Source: Megaleporinus macrocephalus (taxonomy: Eukaryota > Chordata > Actinopteri > Characiformes > Anostomidae). From it: a stretch of DNA of 64,000 nt. How positions within the stretch are numbered: position 1 is the stretch's first letter; every line of letters starts with the position of its first letter. The stretch spans positions 7,979,349 to 8,043,348 of the forward strand of contig CM038726.1 of NCBI GenBank assembly GCA_021613375.1. Reading direction: 5' to 3'. Under the pieces are notes generated by a model. It did no database searches and was not told where the DNA came from. It saw only the letters and a program-made list of their open reading frames with translations. The position numbers were made by a program, and so were the translations under genes. This document shows, one piece after another, positions 23,575 to 35,303 of the stretch.

Positions 23575-24180
23575 AAATAAAATGTCTATTTTCATGTTGT
23601 AGACATGGTAACCTCTGGTTCCCATCACCACCACTGTAAAGAATTAGAGTCAGCAACGTTTACTACAGAAAACTATTTCACATCGAATCACTCTGAATGA
23701 ATTTGCTTAGACCGCAATGACAGAATTACGCAAAATTTTAGAAAAGTTGGTGGAATTTCCCTCTTGTAGTGCACACTAACAAGCCCAGTGTAAATCTAAT
23801 AGAGGAAATTAATTATGACTGTTTTTGTTAAGTGTGACTGAACCTTAAAATAAAATACTAGCAAAAAATGTCATATACCAATTTTTGAATTTCCAGAATT
23901 TTGGAATTAGTGAAATAATTTATTCCAAACTTTTGCATGGTGGGCTTTACACATGTACTTGTGTTGGGTTGGACTGTAGCTCATATGTTAATGAGCTCAG
24001 ATTCCAGAGATTTTGAGAATTTTTCTCAATTTTGTATAATTTTCTAAAAAATTATATATACAATTTTTCTTCCAAAGTTCCAATCACCTCCTGTGAGGAG
24101 CTCTTAGAGGTGGGCGTCTGGTTCCTATCTCCAACACTGTGGGCAGTTCTGACTCAGTAAGTGTCTCTAGAACCTCATAC
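23575..24180. repeat. Interspersed repeat family A, copy 2
   Basis: Shares GACATGGTAACCTCTGGTTC, CACCACCACTGTAAAGAATT, TTTCACATCGAATCACTCTG and CGTCTGGTTCCTATCTCCAAC with 12340-12620, in the same order. About 310 bp of unrelated AT-rich sequence (23765-24100) separates the two halves here. Confidence 0.45.
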
Positions 24181-24790
24181 TAAACCACTCTGTAAGACTT
24201 AATATAATTATGTAGAATTCCCTTTAAAACTTGCCCTGGTCATATACTTTTATCAACATGGCGTTTATTCAGAGAAAAGTAAAAACAGAAAGCTTAGACG
24301 ACTGAACGTTCTGCCATCTGAGAGCTCCTCGTATTCCCACATCACTACCCAGACTCATTCACACTTCATTACAGACCTTAGAGACGTGATGGACATACGA
24401 TATGAGGGCGTACCAGAGCACACAGGCCTCATTAATCAAACCCGAGTTTCTGAAATGAGGTATATAGGGGGAGCTAGACGTGTGGAGATCTCGATGGAAG
24501 ATCAGCTGTGGTTCTACTCAGCAACTTCATACACATTCCTGAAACCACGGAGGGACCATTCCAGACCTGAAGGATCCAGGTTTCATCTTTTCATGTCATC
24601 ATTTTCTTCAAGTCCTATAAATGGAGCGTTTTTTAATCATTTATGTTCTTCTTTTCTTCTTTTCGTGGCCCAGCAGAGATAATTTGTACAGTAAATACAG
24701 TGTATGTTCAAACATGTGTAGACAACTTCTTGCCCCCACCCTCACCTTTGCTTCAGAAACAGCCTCGATTCCTCTAAAAAACTCTACGCT
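24181..24790. other. Noncoding stretch
   Basis: A 98-codon plus-strand frame (24386-24682) and an overlapping 63-codon frame show no recognisable domain, signal peptide or splice structure. I do not call a gene. Confidence 0.4.
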
Positions 24791-24794
24791 GGAT

Positions 24795-25425
24795 GTTGGA
24801 ACATTGCTGTAAGGATTTGATTGAGTGTTAGTGAGGTACTGATGTTGAACATTGCCGTGAGGATTTGATTGAGTATTAATGAGGTCAGGTACTAATATTG
24901 AACACAGCAGTGAGGATTTGATTGTGAGTGAGGGTCAGATACTAATATTGAACATTGCTGTGAGGATTTGATTGAGTGTGAGGTCAGGTACTGATGCTGA
25001 ACATTGCTGAAAGGATTTGATTGATGTTAAACATTGCTGTGAGGATTTGATTGAGTGTGAGTGAGGTCAGATACTAATATTGAACATAGCTGTGAGGATT
25101 TGCTAGAGTATAATTAGGTCAGATACTAATATTGAACATTGCTGTGAAGATTTGATTGAGTGTAAGTGAGGTCAGGTACTGATGTTGAACATAGCTGTGA
25201 GGATTTGATTGAGTATGAGGTCAGATACTAATATTAAACATTGCTGTGAGGATTTGATCGAGTGTGAGTGAGGTCAGATCCTAATATTCAACATAGCTGT
25301 GAGGATTTGATCGAATGTGAGTGAGGTCAGATCCTAATATTGAACATGGCAGTGAGGATTTGATTGAATGTTAGTAAGGTCAGGTACTGATGTTGAACAT
25401 TGCTGTAAGGATTTGCTCTCCTCTT
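24795..25425. repeat. Degenerate minisatellite of about 53 bp, about 11 units
   Basis: The repeated core is GAACATTGCTGTGAGGATTT followed by GATTGAGTGTGAGTGAGGTCAGATACTAATATT. Units vary from about 35 to 70 bp by internal deletion. Noncoding. Confidence 0.9.
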
Positions 25426-26574
25426 AAGGTAAAGCTGGACAGAGCAGACACAGTGATGATGGGTTGTTTTCAGCTGTTCTGGGTTGTTTGGGGTGGCCAA
25501 TCAGATTCCAGGAAGCTTGAACACCTGTTAGCAACTGGTGCATCTTAAAGTATCTTAATTCCCTGATTATCAGGAGCGTCTGGATACTTTTGAACATACA
25601 GTGTTAAACCACATCAGAAAAGAAAACATGAATATCAGTGTCAATATCTAATCAATCCCTTGTTTGCTTGTTATTGAAGCAGCAAGATGATTGATACGAC
25701 TTCTCTTAAGAACTAATTTGAGAACAGACTTAGGAAGGTTTTGGCGAATGAGGCCTGATGTGTTATTCAGTACCTGAGAGTTCAGTCTTATCAGCATCTG
25801 TGAGCCAATGAGTGTGCTTGTTTATTGTTCACTGCACTGCTGATTGGCAGTCTATACTACATTGAACGTGTTATTCAAATAAGCACTGCTTGACAAGTGT
25901 TAGGAATGGGCTGGTGGACAGTATGGCAAAAAATAGATCCCAGGATCTTTTCCCTGGACACAATGAGCATCTTGATATTTAGTTTTGATATGTTAGAAAG
26001 ATTTAAAAAAAAAAACCCAGTGTCATAACACTAAAGATTAAATGGTATAGAAAAAACGTATTCACTATTATTACAATTATCAGTATTATCACAGTATTGT
26101 TAAAGTTGTATATTGAAACCCACAACTAAAACTAGTATCACTCTTTGTTGGTATTACATACTATTATAATTAGAGATGGAAAGATCAATCGGCTATGTAT
26201 CGTATCGGCTGATTTTTAATCAAAGTATGTGATCTGCTGATATTTCTCCAATTATTAAACCAATATCTTCATATTAAACCAATATCTTCATAACCAACAC
26301 CTTCATATGGGAACCATATTAAACGCCAATTAACATTAAAGGTGAGGTTGTCATTGTGTTATCAATGTTAATTGAGTACAGACTCAGATTAATATCCCCA
26401 TTTCCCCTGGCATGTTGATTTAGACTACCAAAATATTCTAATTATTATTTATAATGCTGGTCATTTAGACTATCAAGCTATCCTTCCTGTAGTTTTAATA
26501 TGAGGTCCTGGATGTGGCAGACCTCAAGCAGACATGTTAGGACATGATTTTTGGGACCATTTCTATTGAGCCTT
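25426..26574. other. Noncoding AT-rich stretch
   Basis: The segment 25440-25610 ends TGGATACTTTTGAACATACAGTG, which resembles a Tc1-like terminal repeat, but no transposase remnant is attached. Nothing else is recognised. Confidence 0.35.
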
Positions 26575-27315
26575 CAAGTTTACTGGCAGTTGCCATTTTC
26601 AAATTGGGCAACTGTGAAGATACAAGTATTTGAGACATAACATCAGGACAATAATGATAAATATCTCCACATACATTTACATCACTAGGTATCAATACTG
26701 GTTTCAATATTGTAAAAGGTTTTTAAACAAATCTATAGTTGGTGTCTTGGCTTTTCATGGGCTTGTCTCTATAACATCCATGTGGCTATGAGCAAGCCAA
26801 CCCAACAAGCATATGTCTACCCATGTTCGAAATGGTCAACTTGAGTGTTTTCCACTCGTGATTGATGAAATTTTGACCAGTTTAATGGCAGCTGCTATTT
26901 TCAAATTGGGCAAACATAAAGATCTATTGAGACACAACATGACATTATTGAGACAATAATGGTAAATATCTCCACATACATTTACATCACTAGGTTTCTA
27001 TACTGGTTTCAATATTGTAAAAGGTTTTAAACGACTCCATAGTTGGTGTTTTGGCTTTTTGTGGACTTGTTGGAAGATCTCCATAACATCCATGTGACTA
27101 TGAGCAAGCCAACCCAACAAGCATTAGTCCACCCATGTTAGAAATGGTCAACTTGAGTGTTCTCCACTCGTGATAGGTGAAATTTTGACCAGTTTTTGGG
27201 CAAATTGGGCAAACATGAATATACAAGCTATTGTTAAACACAAATATCCCCACATGCACTTAGATCGCTAAGTATCAATACCGGTTTCAATATTGTTAAA
27301 GGTTTTAAACAATAT
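26575..27315. repeat. Tandem repeat of about 300 bp, about 2.5 units
   Basis: The blocks ATTTTCAAATTGGGCAA, ATATCTCCACATACATTTAC, GGTTTCAATATTGTAAAAGG, GAGCAAGCCAACCCAACAAG and GAAATGGTCAACTTGAGTGT recur in order at about 300-bp spacing (first copy from 26575, second from 26880, partial third from 27180). A diverged dispersed piece is at 28985-29145. Confidence 0.85.
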
Positions 27316-28984
27316 CGATATACAGTCGATATACTGACTCTTTGAAAGGCACCCACTTCCAACAGATCTCAAGCAGATCAACAGTTTTCATATAAAAGTG
27401 GTTTTTATTTACTAGATTTTAATGAACATGTGAATAGATATATCTAAAGCATGAAAGAGTTACTGAAACATTTGGAAGAGTTAATAAAACACTACTGGTG
27501 CTTTCCTTCACCCTGGGTATGTCTGGGTCAACTATCCACTAGGTAAATGGTTTGTACACATGATAAAAGTCCCATATACAGAAGGAACATCTCTCAATAC
27601 AAAGAAGTGTAGAGAACAACATCGATTAAAAACAAAAGCACTAAGAGTCCAAAACTTTGCATCTCAAAGTCTGGTGACATTAAAAAGGTCTTCTTTGTCC
27701 CCAAGTCTGGGTAAAGAGGTCAAACAGTCTTCAAAATGACGTTACGAATGGCAGTATGAAGGGTCTTTTTTAAAAAAAAAACAAAAATACAGTCCAACCT
27801 TCTTTAATACAAACACAAGCTGCGATACCGCCATCTGACCACAAGATGGCAACATATATGTCTTAATGATCCTCTTATTTTGGCACGCCCACCCTGTTTA
27901 TTGATTTCTGAGGCTTTCATTGACTGGGCTTAATTAAATGTCCATTTAATTGCATAACCAGATGCAGTTGTAGGGCTGCGGGGCTGTGAACTGGTAAACA
28001 AAACACTGGTTCAGAGCAAAAATGTTGGACTTTTGCTGCAAATCCTACTAAAATAAAAGAGGATATAAAGTTTTGTACATACCGTATACACATAGAGGTT
28101 ATAATCCAGGATTTCCTTTATAGGGATCAATAAAAGCATAGCCATAAAATACCTAAAGATGAAGGTGCATTCTGTTAAAATGCTGCTCATTTAAAGTTCG
28201 ACAGCTTATTAATGCTCGTGTGCGAGTGAGATAGAGAGAGAGAGAAAAAAGAGAGAGAGAGACAGAAAGAGAGAGAGTTAAGGCTCTCACGCTGCCCTGA
28301 AACCCCTTTTGGTCATACTTCTAGTTTTTCCACAGATAGCTTGCACAAACACCTATGTTACACTTTCACTAACTACCACAGACGACCATCCAAAACCTTT
28401 CATTGGAAAAGCAAAAAATAATAATCATTAAAAAAAAGAAAACACAACAGAAACACAACATACAGAATCCTGGGAGTCCAGAGAGACCTTCAACCTGGAC
28501 GTTCCTGGTCTGGATTCCGAAAGCACTGTACATCAACGAGGTTCCTCAACTCTAAAACTTAGCCACAAAATCCAGAACTGGAAACGAACGTAGTCTGGAA
28601 CTCTGGACTACCAGGAATTCAATTAGCAACACTTTCTTTGAGGCCCACCTCCATAGGAACGCCGTAACACATGCATAAGCACTGCATAATGTCCTTGAGT
28701 AACAACCTATGCTATTAACCTCAAGATGTTTTATGTATAAATGATATTGTACTGACATAAGAAGCCTTAAACTGAAGTCAGGCATTCAGTTTCCTATACG
28801 GTAGATGCTTTCATCTCAATACGTTTTCATTTCCATCATAAAACATCTTGAAAATTAACGAGATGAGCTGTTGGTAAACTGTAATATTGCTTTATAGGTA
28901 GGTCTTCATGCTTATGAACGTTGCTGGGGGGGCGTGCCTATGTAGGTAGGTTGCCTTCAAACGTTACAAAACTCCGAACCGTTT
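27316..28984. other. Noncoding; possible distal 3' UTR of the zinc-finger gene
   Basis: Contains an A-run at 27771-27784, a GA microsatellite at 28226-28280 and no convincing coding exon. On the minus strand an AATAAA (plus-strand TTTATT) lies at 27902-27897, about 2.3 kb past the stop of the zinc-finger gene. It could be that gene's polyadenylation signal, but closer non-canonical signals cannot be excluded. Confidence 0.3.
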
Positions 28985-29145
28985 CTCCAGCCGAGAGCAG
29001 AACTCCACAGTTGGTGTCTCAGCCTTTCATGGGCTTGTCGGAAGATCTCCAGAACATCAACGTGGCTTCAACCAAGCCAGCTCAACAAGCATTAGTCCAC
29101 CATTGTTAGAACTGGTCATTCCTACTCGTGAAAGGGCAACGATCA
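28985..29145. repeat. Diverged dispersed copy of the 300-bp repeat
   Basis: AGTTGGTGTCTCAGCCTTTC, GGGCTTGTCGGAAGATCTCC and CAACAAGCATTAGTCCACC match the same blocks of the 26575-27315 units, in the same orientation. Confidence 0.6.
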
Positions 29146-29684
29146 GTTCACCTTGTTATTATTAGAATGTAATACAAATGTAAAAACCGAAGTCTGCAGT
29201 AACGTTAGCTATCTTGTCCCCCTGCAGAGTCCGGTATCCTAACCTAACAAGCTACTAATCAATGTCATCATGAGAAGAATCATGAACACTACGGAAAGGG
29301 GTGTTAAGAACTTCGTCTCTGTAGGAGCTGTTGTGGAGATTCCCATTGGGAACTCCTGTACACACGTATGACCAACAGTTTGTCTATCAAGGAAGACGCA
29401 GGTCAGGGAAACCTCCTGACAACAACTTCTGCTTTGTTCCCGCTCCATGCGTAGTCTGTTTTGCTGTTAATCCAAGCTCAAATGCTTGGCCCAGCTCACT
29501 TCTTCTTTCCAGCATGGTCATTCCTCATGCAGCCTTCGGAACAGCACAAGTTTGTGAAGATCCTCAGTTTGGGACAACCGAGGCCTGGTGGCAACCAACG
29601 GCCAGTGACTTCTGCGCCAGTTCGTCTAAAAGTCACAGAGGTTTTAGTCTCCGCAACCCTCAAGAAATTTTTTTAAAGCTTTAA

Positions 29685-30115
29685 GCCAGTGGTCACCAAC
29701 CCTCCTCCCGGAGATCAACCTTTAGGGCAACACCTGATCCAACCAGTCAGGATCGTCTTGAACAAGGGATTCGCAACATCCCATGGGTTCAAACTGAACT
29801 TTGGTTCCCATAAAATTCTCAAGCCCTTCCTGAAGCTAGATTACATGTGCTGAGTGATGGATTTTGGTAGTTCCAGGAATGCTTTGCTCAGCACATCTAC
29901 TGCAGCATCAGAACTCTATGAGAAGCAGGGTTTAGTTCATTGGGAAAACCTTGTCCAACCAATCAGGATAGTCTTAGACTAGGGATTCTGAAGTCTGGCC
30001 CTCAGAAATTCATAGGTCCTTCCTAAAGCTGGTTCAGATGTGCTGAGAAAAGCATTCCCAGGTCTGGAACTGAGAAGCACAGATCCAAGTCTTCTAGGAT
30101 TGGTTGGGTCAGCTC
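29685..30115. repeat. Interspersed repeat, two diverged direct halves
   Basis: CCAGTGGTCACCAACCCTCC with GGAGATCAACCTTTAGGGC resembles a common fish dispersed repeat. CCAACCAGTCAGGATCGTCTTG recurs as CCAACCAATCAGGATAGTCTTA 215 bp later, and CCTTCCTGAAGCT and ATGTGCTGAG are also duplicated. It lies just past the zinc-finger stop codon and is likely part of its 3' UTR. Confidence 0.5.
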
Positions 30116-30194
30116 TGCAGGAAAGGAGATCTTCGTGAGCAAGGCTGGTGACCAATGCTCGAGGCAACTCCATGTTGTCTCGTCCTTTTGTCTC

Positions 30195-31198
30195 CTACAC
30201 GCAGTCGACCGGCGCTTCCCCTTCCTCCCTCTCCTCCTCGCCCCACATCCCGAACCGCATCTCCTCGTCCTCCATGGAGCCTTGGAGGTTGGGGTCACCG
30301 TCCTCGTCATCATCCGCTTCCAGCCCCAGCCTGTCTCGGACCTCCTCCAGTCCCGGCTCGCCCTGGTGGTGCCGCAGATGCTTCCTAAGCGCTGCGACAT
30401 CCTGGAAGGCGCGGCGGCAGAGCGGGCAGCGCGTGGGCGGTTCACCCGTGTGAATGCGCTGGTGCTGCTTCAGGTGTTGCAGGCGGCTGAGGCGCTTGCC
30501 GCACACGCCGCAGACGTAGGGCTTCTCGCCGGTGTGTGTGCGCCGGTGCTTGCGCAGGCCATCCAGGTGGCGGAAGCGAGTGCCACACTCTGAACAGGAA
30601 TAGGGCTTCTCGCCCGTGTGGATGCGCAGGTGGGTCTTGAGGGCGCCGGACTCGCGAAAGCGGCGGCCGCACACAGCGCACGGGTACGGCTTCTCGCCCG
30701 TGTGGATGCGCAGGTGCTTCTTCAGGCTGGACACCAGCCGGAAGGTTTTGCCGCACTCCATGCACAGGTGGGGGCGATCACCCGGAGCCTCGCCCATTAA
30801 CTCGGAGGCTGAACGACGCCTGCGTACCTCTGGGGACGTACCGGGGCTTCGTGCGCCTGCCCCAGACGCATCCCTCTGGGTCGCGCCAAGTCCGGACGGC
30901 CCCTGCGGGGGCGGGCTCCCAGAGGAGGGCCCGTTGTGAGACCCGGAGGAAGGGGGAGTGGGCGTGGCTTTGGGTGGATGGCTGTGGGGACGAGAACCAC
31001 CACCCTCTTCCTCCACCACGTGGATGTAGCCCAGGTCGCACACGCTCTGGGCCGAGCGCTCGCCATCCGCACCCCTCACGCACACGTGGCCTGAAGCACT
31101 CGGGCCCTGCTCCTCTTTGACTGGGTAGGGAGGGTGGGAGGCGGGGTGCGAGGCAGGATGGGAGGCGGGGTGGGAAAGCCGCCTATCGCTCATCTCAC
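30195..31198 (-). CDS. C2H2 zinc-finger protein, exon 2 (five fingers and C-terminus)
   Basis: The exon begins at 31198 after the acceptor CTGTTTCCAG. Its first two bases complete the glycine codon split by the phase-1 intron. It supplies residues 242-575 of a predicted 575-aa protein. Order: (ASHP)n repeat, low-complexity Pro/Ser/Gly linker, five C2H2 fingers (about residues 385-519) with TGEKP linkers between fingers 1-4 and TGEPP before finger 5, then an acidic tail ending EEREEGEAPVDCV and the stop at 30197-30195. Recognition residues (-1,2,3,6) read LSSK, EGAT, HDGK, RQHQ and DAAK. Finger 4 has Leu where most have Phe (CGKRLSRL). It is a likely sequence-specific nuclear DNA-binding regulator; the target is unknown and I cannot name the ortholog. 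Confidence 0.88.
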
Positions 31199-32359
31199 CT
31201 GGAAACAGAAGAGTTCCACCGTAAGCATGTGCTGTTTCTACCTTCACCAACTCCATCGTCTACAGAAGACCTTCAGTTAAGGATTCCCTTCACAGTGTAA
31301 GACATGAGGCCTAGTTTGGAACTCTATGATATTTGTTGATTGTATATAATATTTATTTATTCAATTTATATATAGAAACTGAATAAGCCGGAGGCAAACA
31401 GTGGTGAGGAAAAACTCCCTCAGACTAGAGGAAGAAACCTTGGGAGGAACCAAGACTCATCCTCCTCTGATCAAATAGTATCTACAGTTTAATAAACTAA
31501 ACACCAAAGATATATAGTATGTACTGTAATATAATAATAACAGTTGTATAGTATTCTGTAGTACACTAAAATCATTGTTTATTGTAGAAATAGTATAGAC
31601 AAGTATAGTATAATTATAAAACTTCATAACAATAAGTTTCTCAGTAATCAATCTCAGTTTTACTGATTCAAACCTACCTAACATTCCATAAAGTCTATGT
31701 AGAACATCTAAGCCCCAATGTTGATTGGGCCTCATTCAAAAGGCAGTTCAGGTTTAAGCACTTACTTTAAGTTCAGTCTAAGGCCGTGTTCACACCGACA
31801 GCCCGAATCTGATCTACTGCATATGCATCCGATTCTATGTGATTGGTTTGAAGTACGACTCTGGATCACACATTATTCCAGAGAGCAGGGCTGCATGGGC
31901 TGCTGGGGTAACACCCTCCAGTGCTCAGAACTGTGCCCTAGTCACTCTGTAGTGCACTAGTTTGGGGGTCCACCATTTTGTAGTAGGGTCTAAAAACAGA
32001 GTTCACTCAAACAGTCCCACCTTAGAAAGCTGATGTACTCCAGCAGACAGCAGATACTCAGAATGCACCACATTGTTTGTAAATAGTTAATAATAATGAT
32101 AATAATAATGATAATAATATTAATAATAAAATAGTTCTGTGGGCTATATAGGGGTTCAGATGTCCAAATGATGATGATAGTCATAAGAAATAAATCTGGA
32201 TAGACCAAGATCAACGTGACAGCCAATCAAAACACAGATCATTTACATATGCCAGTCTTAAAGGCACAGTAGCCCATTTAATATAAAACAAATAAACTAG
32301 GTTCGACTGTTTGGGTCTATATAGACTTACTAATGTCATACAAGTGATGTATATCTCAC
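31199..32359 (-). other. Intron 1 of the zinc-finger gene
   Basis: Bounded by a GTGAGAT donor at 32359 and a TTCTGTTTCCAG acceptor ending at 31199. At 31379-31470 it contains the fish dispersed block GTGGTGAGGAAAAACTCCCT with AAGAAACCTTGGGAGGAACC. A (TAA/TGA)n microsatellite lies at about 32085-32130. No other exon is evident. Confidence 0.7.
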
Positions 32360-33083
32360 CCGTCCGGTTGACGTCATGGCACATGCCGGTCGAGTGGACA
32401 GTCATGGGGTCGTAGTAGCTGTTGGTCACCGTCCCGTCCGGCTGGATGGACAGGTGGCAGCTCTTAAACTCCTCTCTGGAGTCGAAGCCGTGTATGGCGT
32501 CCCCCAGAGCGCCGCTCAGCTCCGGCTCACCGCTGGAGGCGAAGCAGCGCGGGTCTGCGGCCGCGGCGGCGTCGCTCGCGCCTCGGTGACCCAGGCGGCC
32601 CACGGCGTTGACCTGTGGAGGAGGAGGCGGCGGCGGGGGCGGGTAGCCGTGGTGTCCCGGCACGGGCGGGGCGCCGAACGGGCCCTGCAGCTGGTCGATG
32701 AGCTTCTGCGCGCTGCACAGGCAGTCCTGCAGGGTCTTCAGCTCGCGCTCGGACACCTCCAGGCGCACCTTCAGCTTCTCGTTCTCCTGCTCCTTGCAGC
32801 GGAGCTCGCCGTGCGTCTCGGACATCACGGCCACGATCTCCCCGAGCAGCGTGTCCACGGCGGCGGACAGCGTGGAGCGGATGGTGGGCCCGAGGCGGGA
32901 GCGCAGAGAGGTGATGGACAGGGTCCCGTCTCGCGCCATCTCGCTCCTGTCGGCTCTGCCGCCCGCCTTGGCCGGCGAGTTGATGATGGTCTGCTTGCGG
33001 TGGGCTCCGCCTGCTGCGTGTGGGGCGACCATCCTGCCTCCTCCCCCCGCGCCCTCGCCAGCGTTGCCTCGCTTGGAGTTCAT
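32360..33083 (-). CDS. C2H2 zinc-finger protein, exon 1 (N-terminal coiled-coil region)
   Basis: The first coding exon supplies residues 1-241 and one base of codon 242. ATG at 33083 is the first in the GC-rich frame; Met-50 (MARDGTLSITSLRSRLG) is an alternative start nearer the conserved part. Residues about 55-133 (LRSRLGPTIRSTLSAAVDTL through KEQENEKLKVRLEVSEREL to KLIDQLQ) form a helical, probably coiled-coil segment. It is of the type placed before the zinc fingers in many teleost C2H2 proteins in place of a KRAB or SCAN domain. A nine-proline run follows, then a Gly/Ala/Ser linker. The exon ends at 32360 with donor G|GTGAGAT in phase 1, matching the exon 2 acceptor. Reading past the donor gives unrelated sequence and a stop within 50 codons. 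Confidence 0.82.
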
Positions 33084-33614
33084 CGCGGATTCGTCCTCGC
33101 GGCGGCGGCGGCCTCCGGAGAAGAGAGTGGCTCGCGCTGCTGGCTAAACGTGCTGCGGTGCTAAAAGAAAAGAAAAGATGACCGAGCCATCCAGAAAGGC
33201 CGTCCAGCCAGCAGACACCGCAGCGCGCGCTCGCTCACAGCAGCCAACACCGCGGACGTCAAGTCGAATCAAGGCGGACGGACTGACTGACCAGCCGCCG
33301 AAGCGCAGCCTGTCGATCTCCCGAGTCCAGAGTGCGCCACGCGCGAGCGGCCCTGTCCGGCACGCACTGCCGGGGAAGCGCACGTCGCGCGAAACGCTGT
33401 TTGTCCCGTTAATAATAACAACACGTCCCCGCGTCTCGAGACCAAACGCAGCCCTTTTCCACAATAATAAAAAAACGGCGGAGGCCACTTCTGACTTCTG
33501 ATTGGCCCACAAAACCTTCGTCGCACGAAAATGACGCACCGAGACGTGCGCGAGGGATGTGCGCGGCGGGTTGGCGCCCTCTGCTGTGCGGCGCAGGTAC
33601 TGCGCGCGGCCTTA
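33084..33614 (-). promoter_or_regulatory. CpG-island promoter of the zinc-finger gene
   Basis: GC- and CpG-rich sequence continues upstream from exon 1. It contains CCAAT on the minus strand (33505-33501) and many CGCG motifs, and ends abruptly at the 42-bp minisatellite. No TATA box is seen. Overlapping frames of 107-131 codons on both strands here are composition effects. Confidence 0.55.
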
Positions 33615-35303
33615 GTGGCCCACTGCCACTGATCTCCCACCAACAGCTATTAACAATTAGCCCACTGCCACTGATCTCCCACTAAAAACTATTAACAATT
33701 AGCCCACTGCTACTGATCCCCCACCAACAGCTATTAACAATTAGCCCACTGCCACTGATCTCCCACTAAAAACTATTAACAATTAGCCCACTGCTACTGA
33801 TCTCCCACTAAAAACTATTAACAATTAGCCCACTGCTACTGATCTCCCACTAAAAACTATTAACAATTAGCCCACTGCTACTGATCCCCCACCAACAGCT
33901 ATTAACAATTAGCCCACTGCCACTGATCTCCCACTAAAAACTATTAACAATTAGCCCACTGCTACTGATCTCCCACTAAAAACTATTAACAATTAGCCCA
34001 CTGCTACTGATCCCCCACCAACAGCTATTAACAATTAGCCCACTGCTACTGATCTCCCACTAAAAACTATTAACAATTAGCCCACTGCCACTGATCCCCC
34101 ACCAACAGCTATTAACAATTAGCCCACTGCCACTGATCTCCCACTAAAAACTATTAACAATTAGCCCACTGCCACTGATCTCCCACCAACAGCTATTAAC
34201 AATTAGCCCACTGCCACTGATCTCCCACCAACAGCTATTAACAATTAGCCCACTGCCACTGATCTCCCACCAACAGCTATTAACAATTAGCCCACTGCTA
34301 CTGATCTCCCACCAAAAACTAATAACAATAAGCCCACTGCCACTGATCTCCCACCAAAAACTAATAACAATTAGCCCACTGCTACTGATCACCCACCAAA
34401 AACTAACAACAATAAGCCCACTGCCACTGATCTCCCACCAAAAACTAATAACAATTAGCCCACTGCTACTGATCTCCCACCAAAAACTAATAACAATTAG
34501 CCCACTGCTACTGATCTCCCACCAAAAACTAATAACAATTAGCCCACTGCTACTGATCTCCCACCAAAAACTAATAACAATAAGCCCACTGCCACTGATC
34601 TCCCACCAAAAACTAATAACAATTAGCCCACTGCTACTGATCTCCCACCAAAAACTAATAACAATTAGCCCACTGCTACTGATCTCCCACCAAAAACTAA
34701 TAACAATAAGCCCACTGCTACTGATCTCCCACCAAAAACTAATAACAATAAGCCCACTGCTACTGATCTCCCACCAAAAACTAATAACAATTAGCCCACT
34801 GCTACTGATCTCCCACCAAAAACTAATAACAATAAGCCCACTGCTACTGATCTCCCACCAAAAACTAATAACAATAAGCCCACTGCTACTGATCTCCCAC
34901 CAAAAACTAATAACAATTAGCCCACTGCTACTGATCTCCCACCAAAAACTAATAACAATTAGCCCACTGCTACTGATCTCCCACCAAAAACTAATAACAA
35001 TAAGCCCACTGCTACTGATCTCCCACCAAAAACTAATAACAATAAGCCCACTGCTACTGATCTCCCACCAAAAACTAATAACAATTAGCCCACTGCTACT
35101 GATCTCCCACCAAAAACTAATAACAATTAGCCCACTGCTACTGATCTCCCACCAAAAACTAATAACAATTAGCCCACTGCTACTGATCTCCCACCAACAG
35201 CTATTAACAATTAGCCCACTGCTACTGATCTCCCACCAAAAACTAATAACAATTAGCCCACTGCCACTGATCTCCCACCATCAACTAATAACAATTAGCC
35301 CAC
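33615..35303. repeat. 42-bp minisatellite, about 40 units
   Basis: The unit is CCCACTGCTACTGATCTCCC followed by ACCAAAAACTAATAACAATTAG. The left third uses ACAGCTATTAACAA or ACTAAAAACTATTAACAA. The rest uses CCAAAAACTAATAACAA with ATTAG and ATAAG variants, so the array has two blocks with a switch near 34310. The last two or three units on the right revert to the left type. The 42-bp period gives a short minus-strand frame of a 14-residue repeat, which is not a gene. Confidence 0.96.

Noticed and set aside
32690..33164. Plus-strand ORFs over zinc-finger exon 1
   Set aside because: Antisense shadows of a GC-rich exon.
33615..35303. CRISPR-like array
   Set aside because: Repeats are contiguous without unique spacers and the host is a vertebrate; it is a minisatellite.
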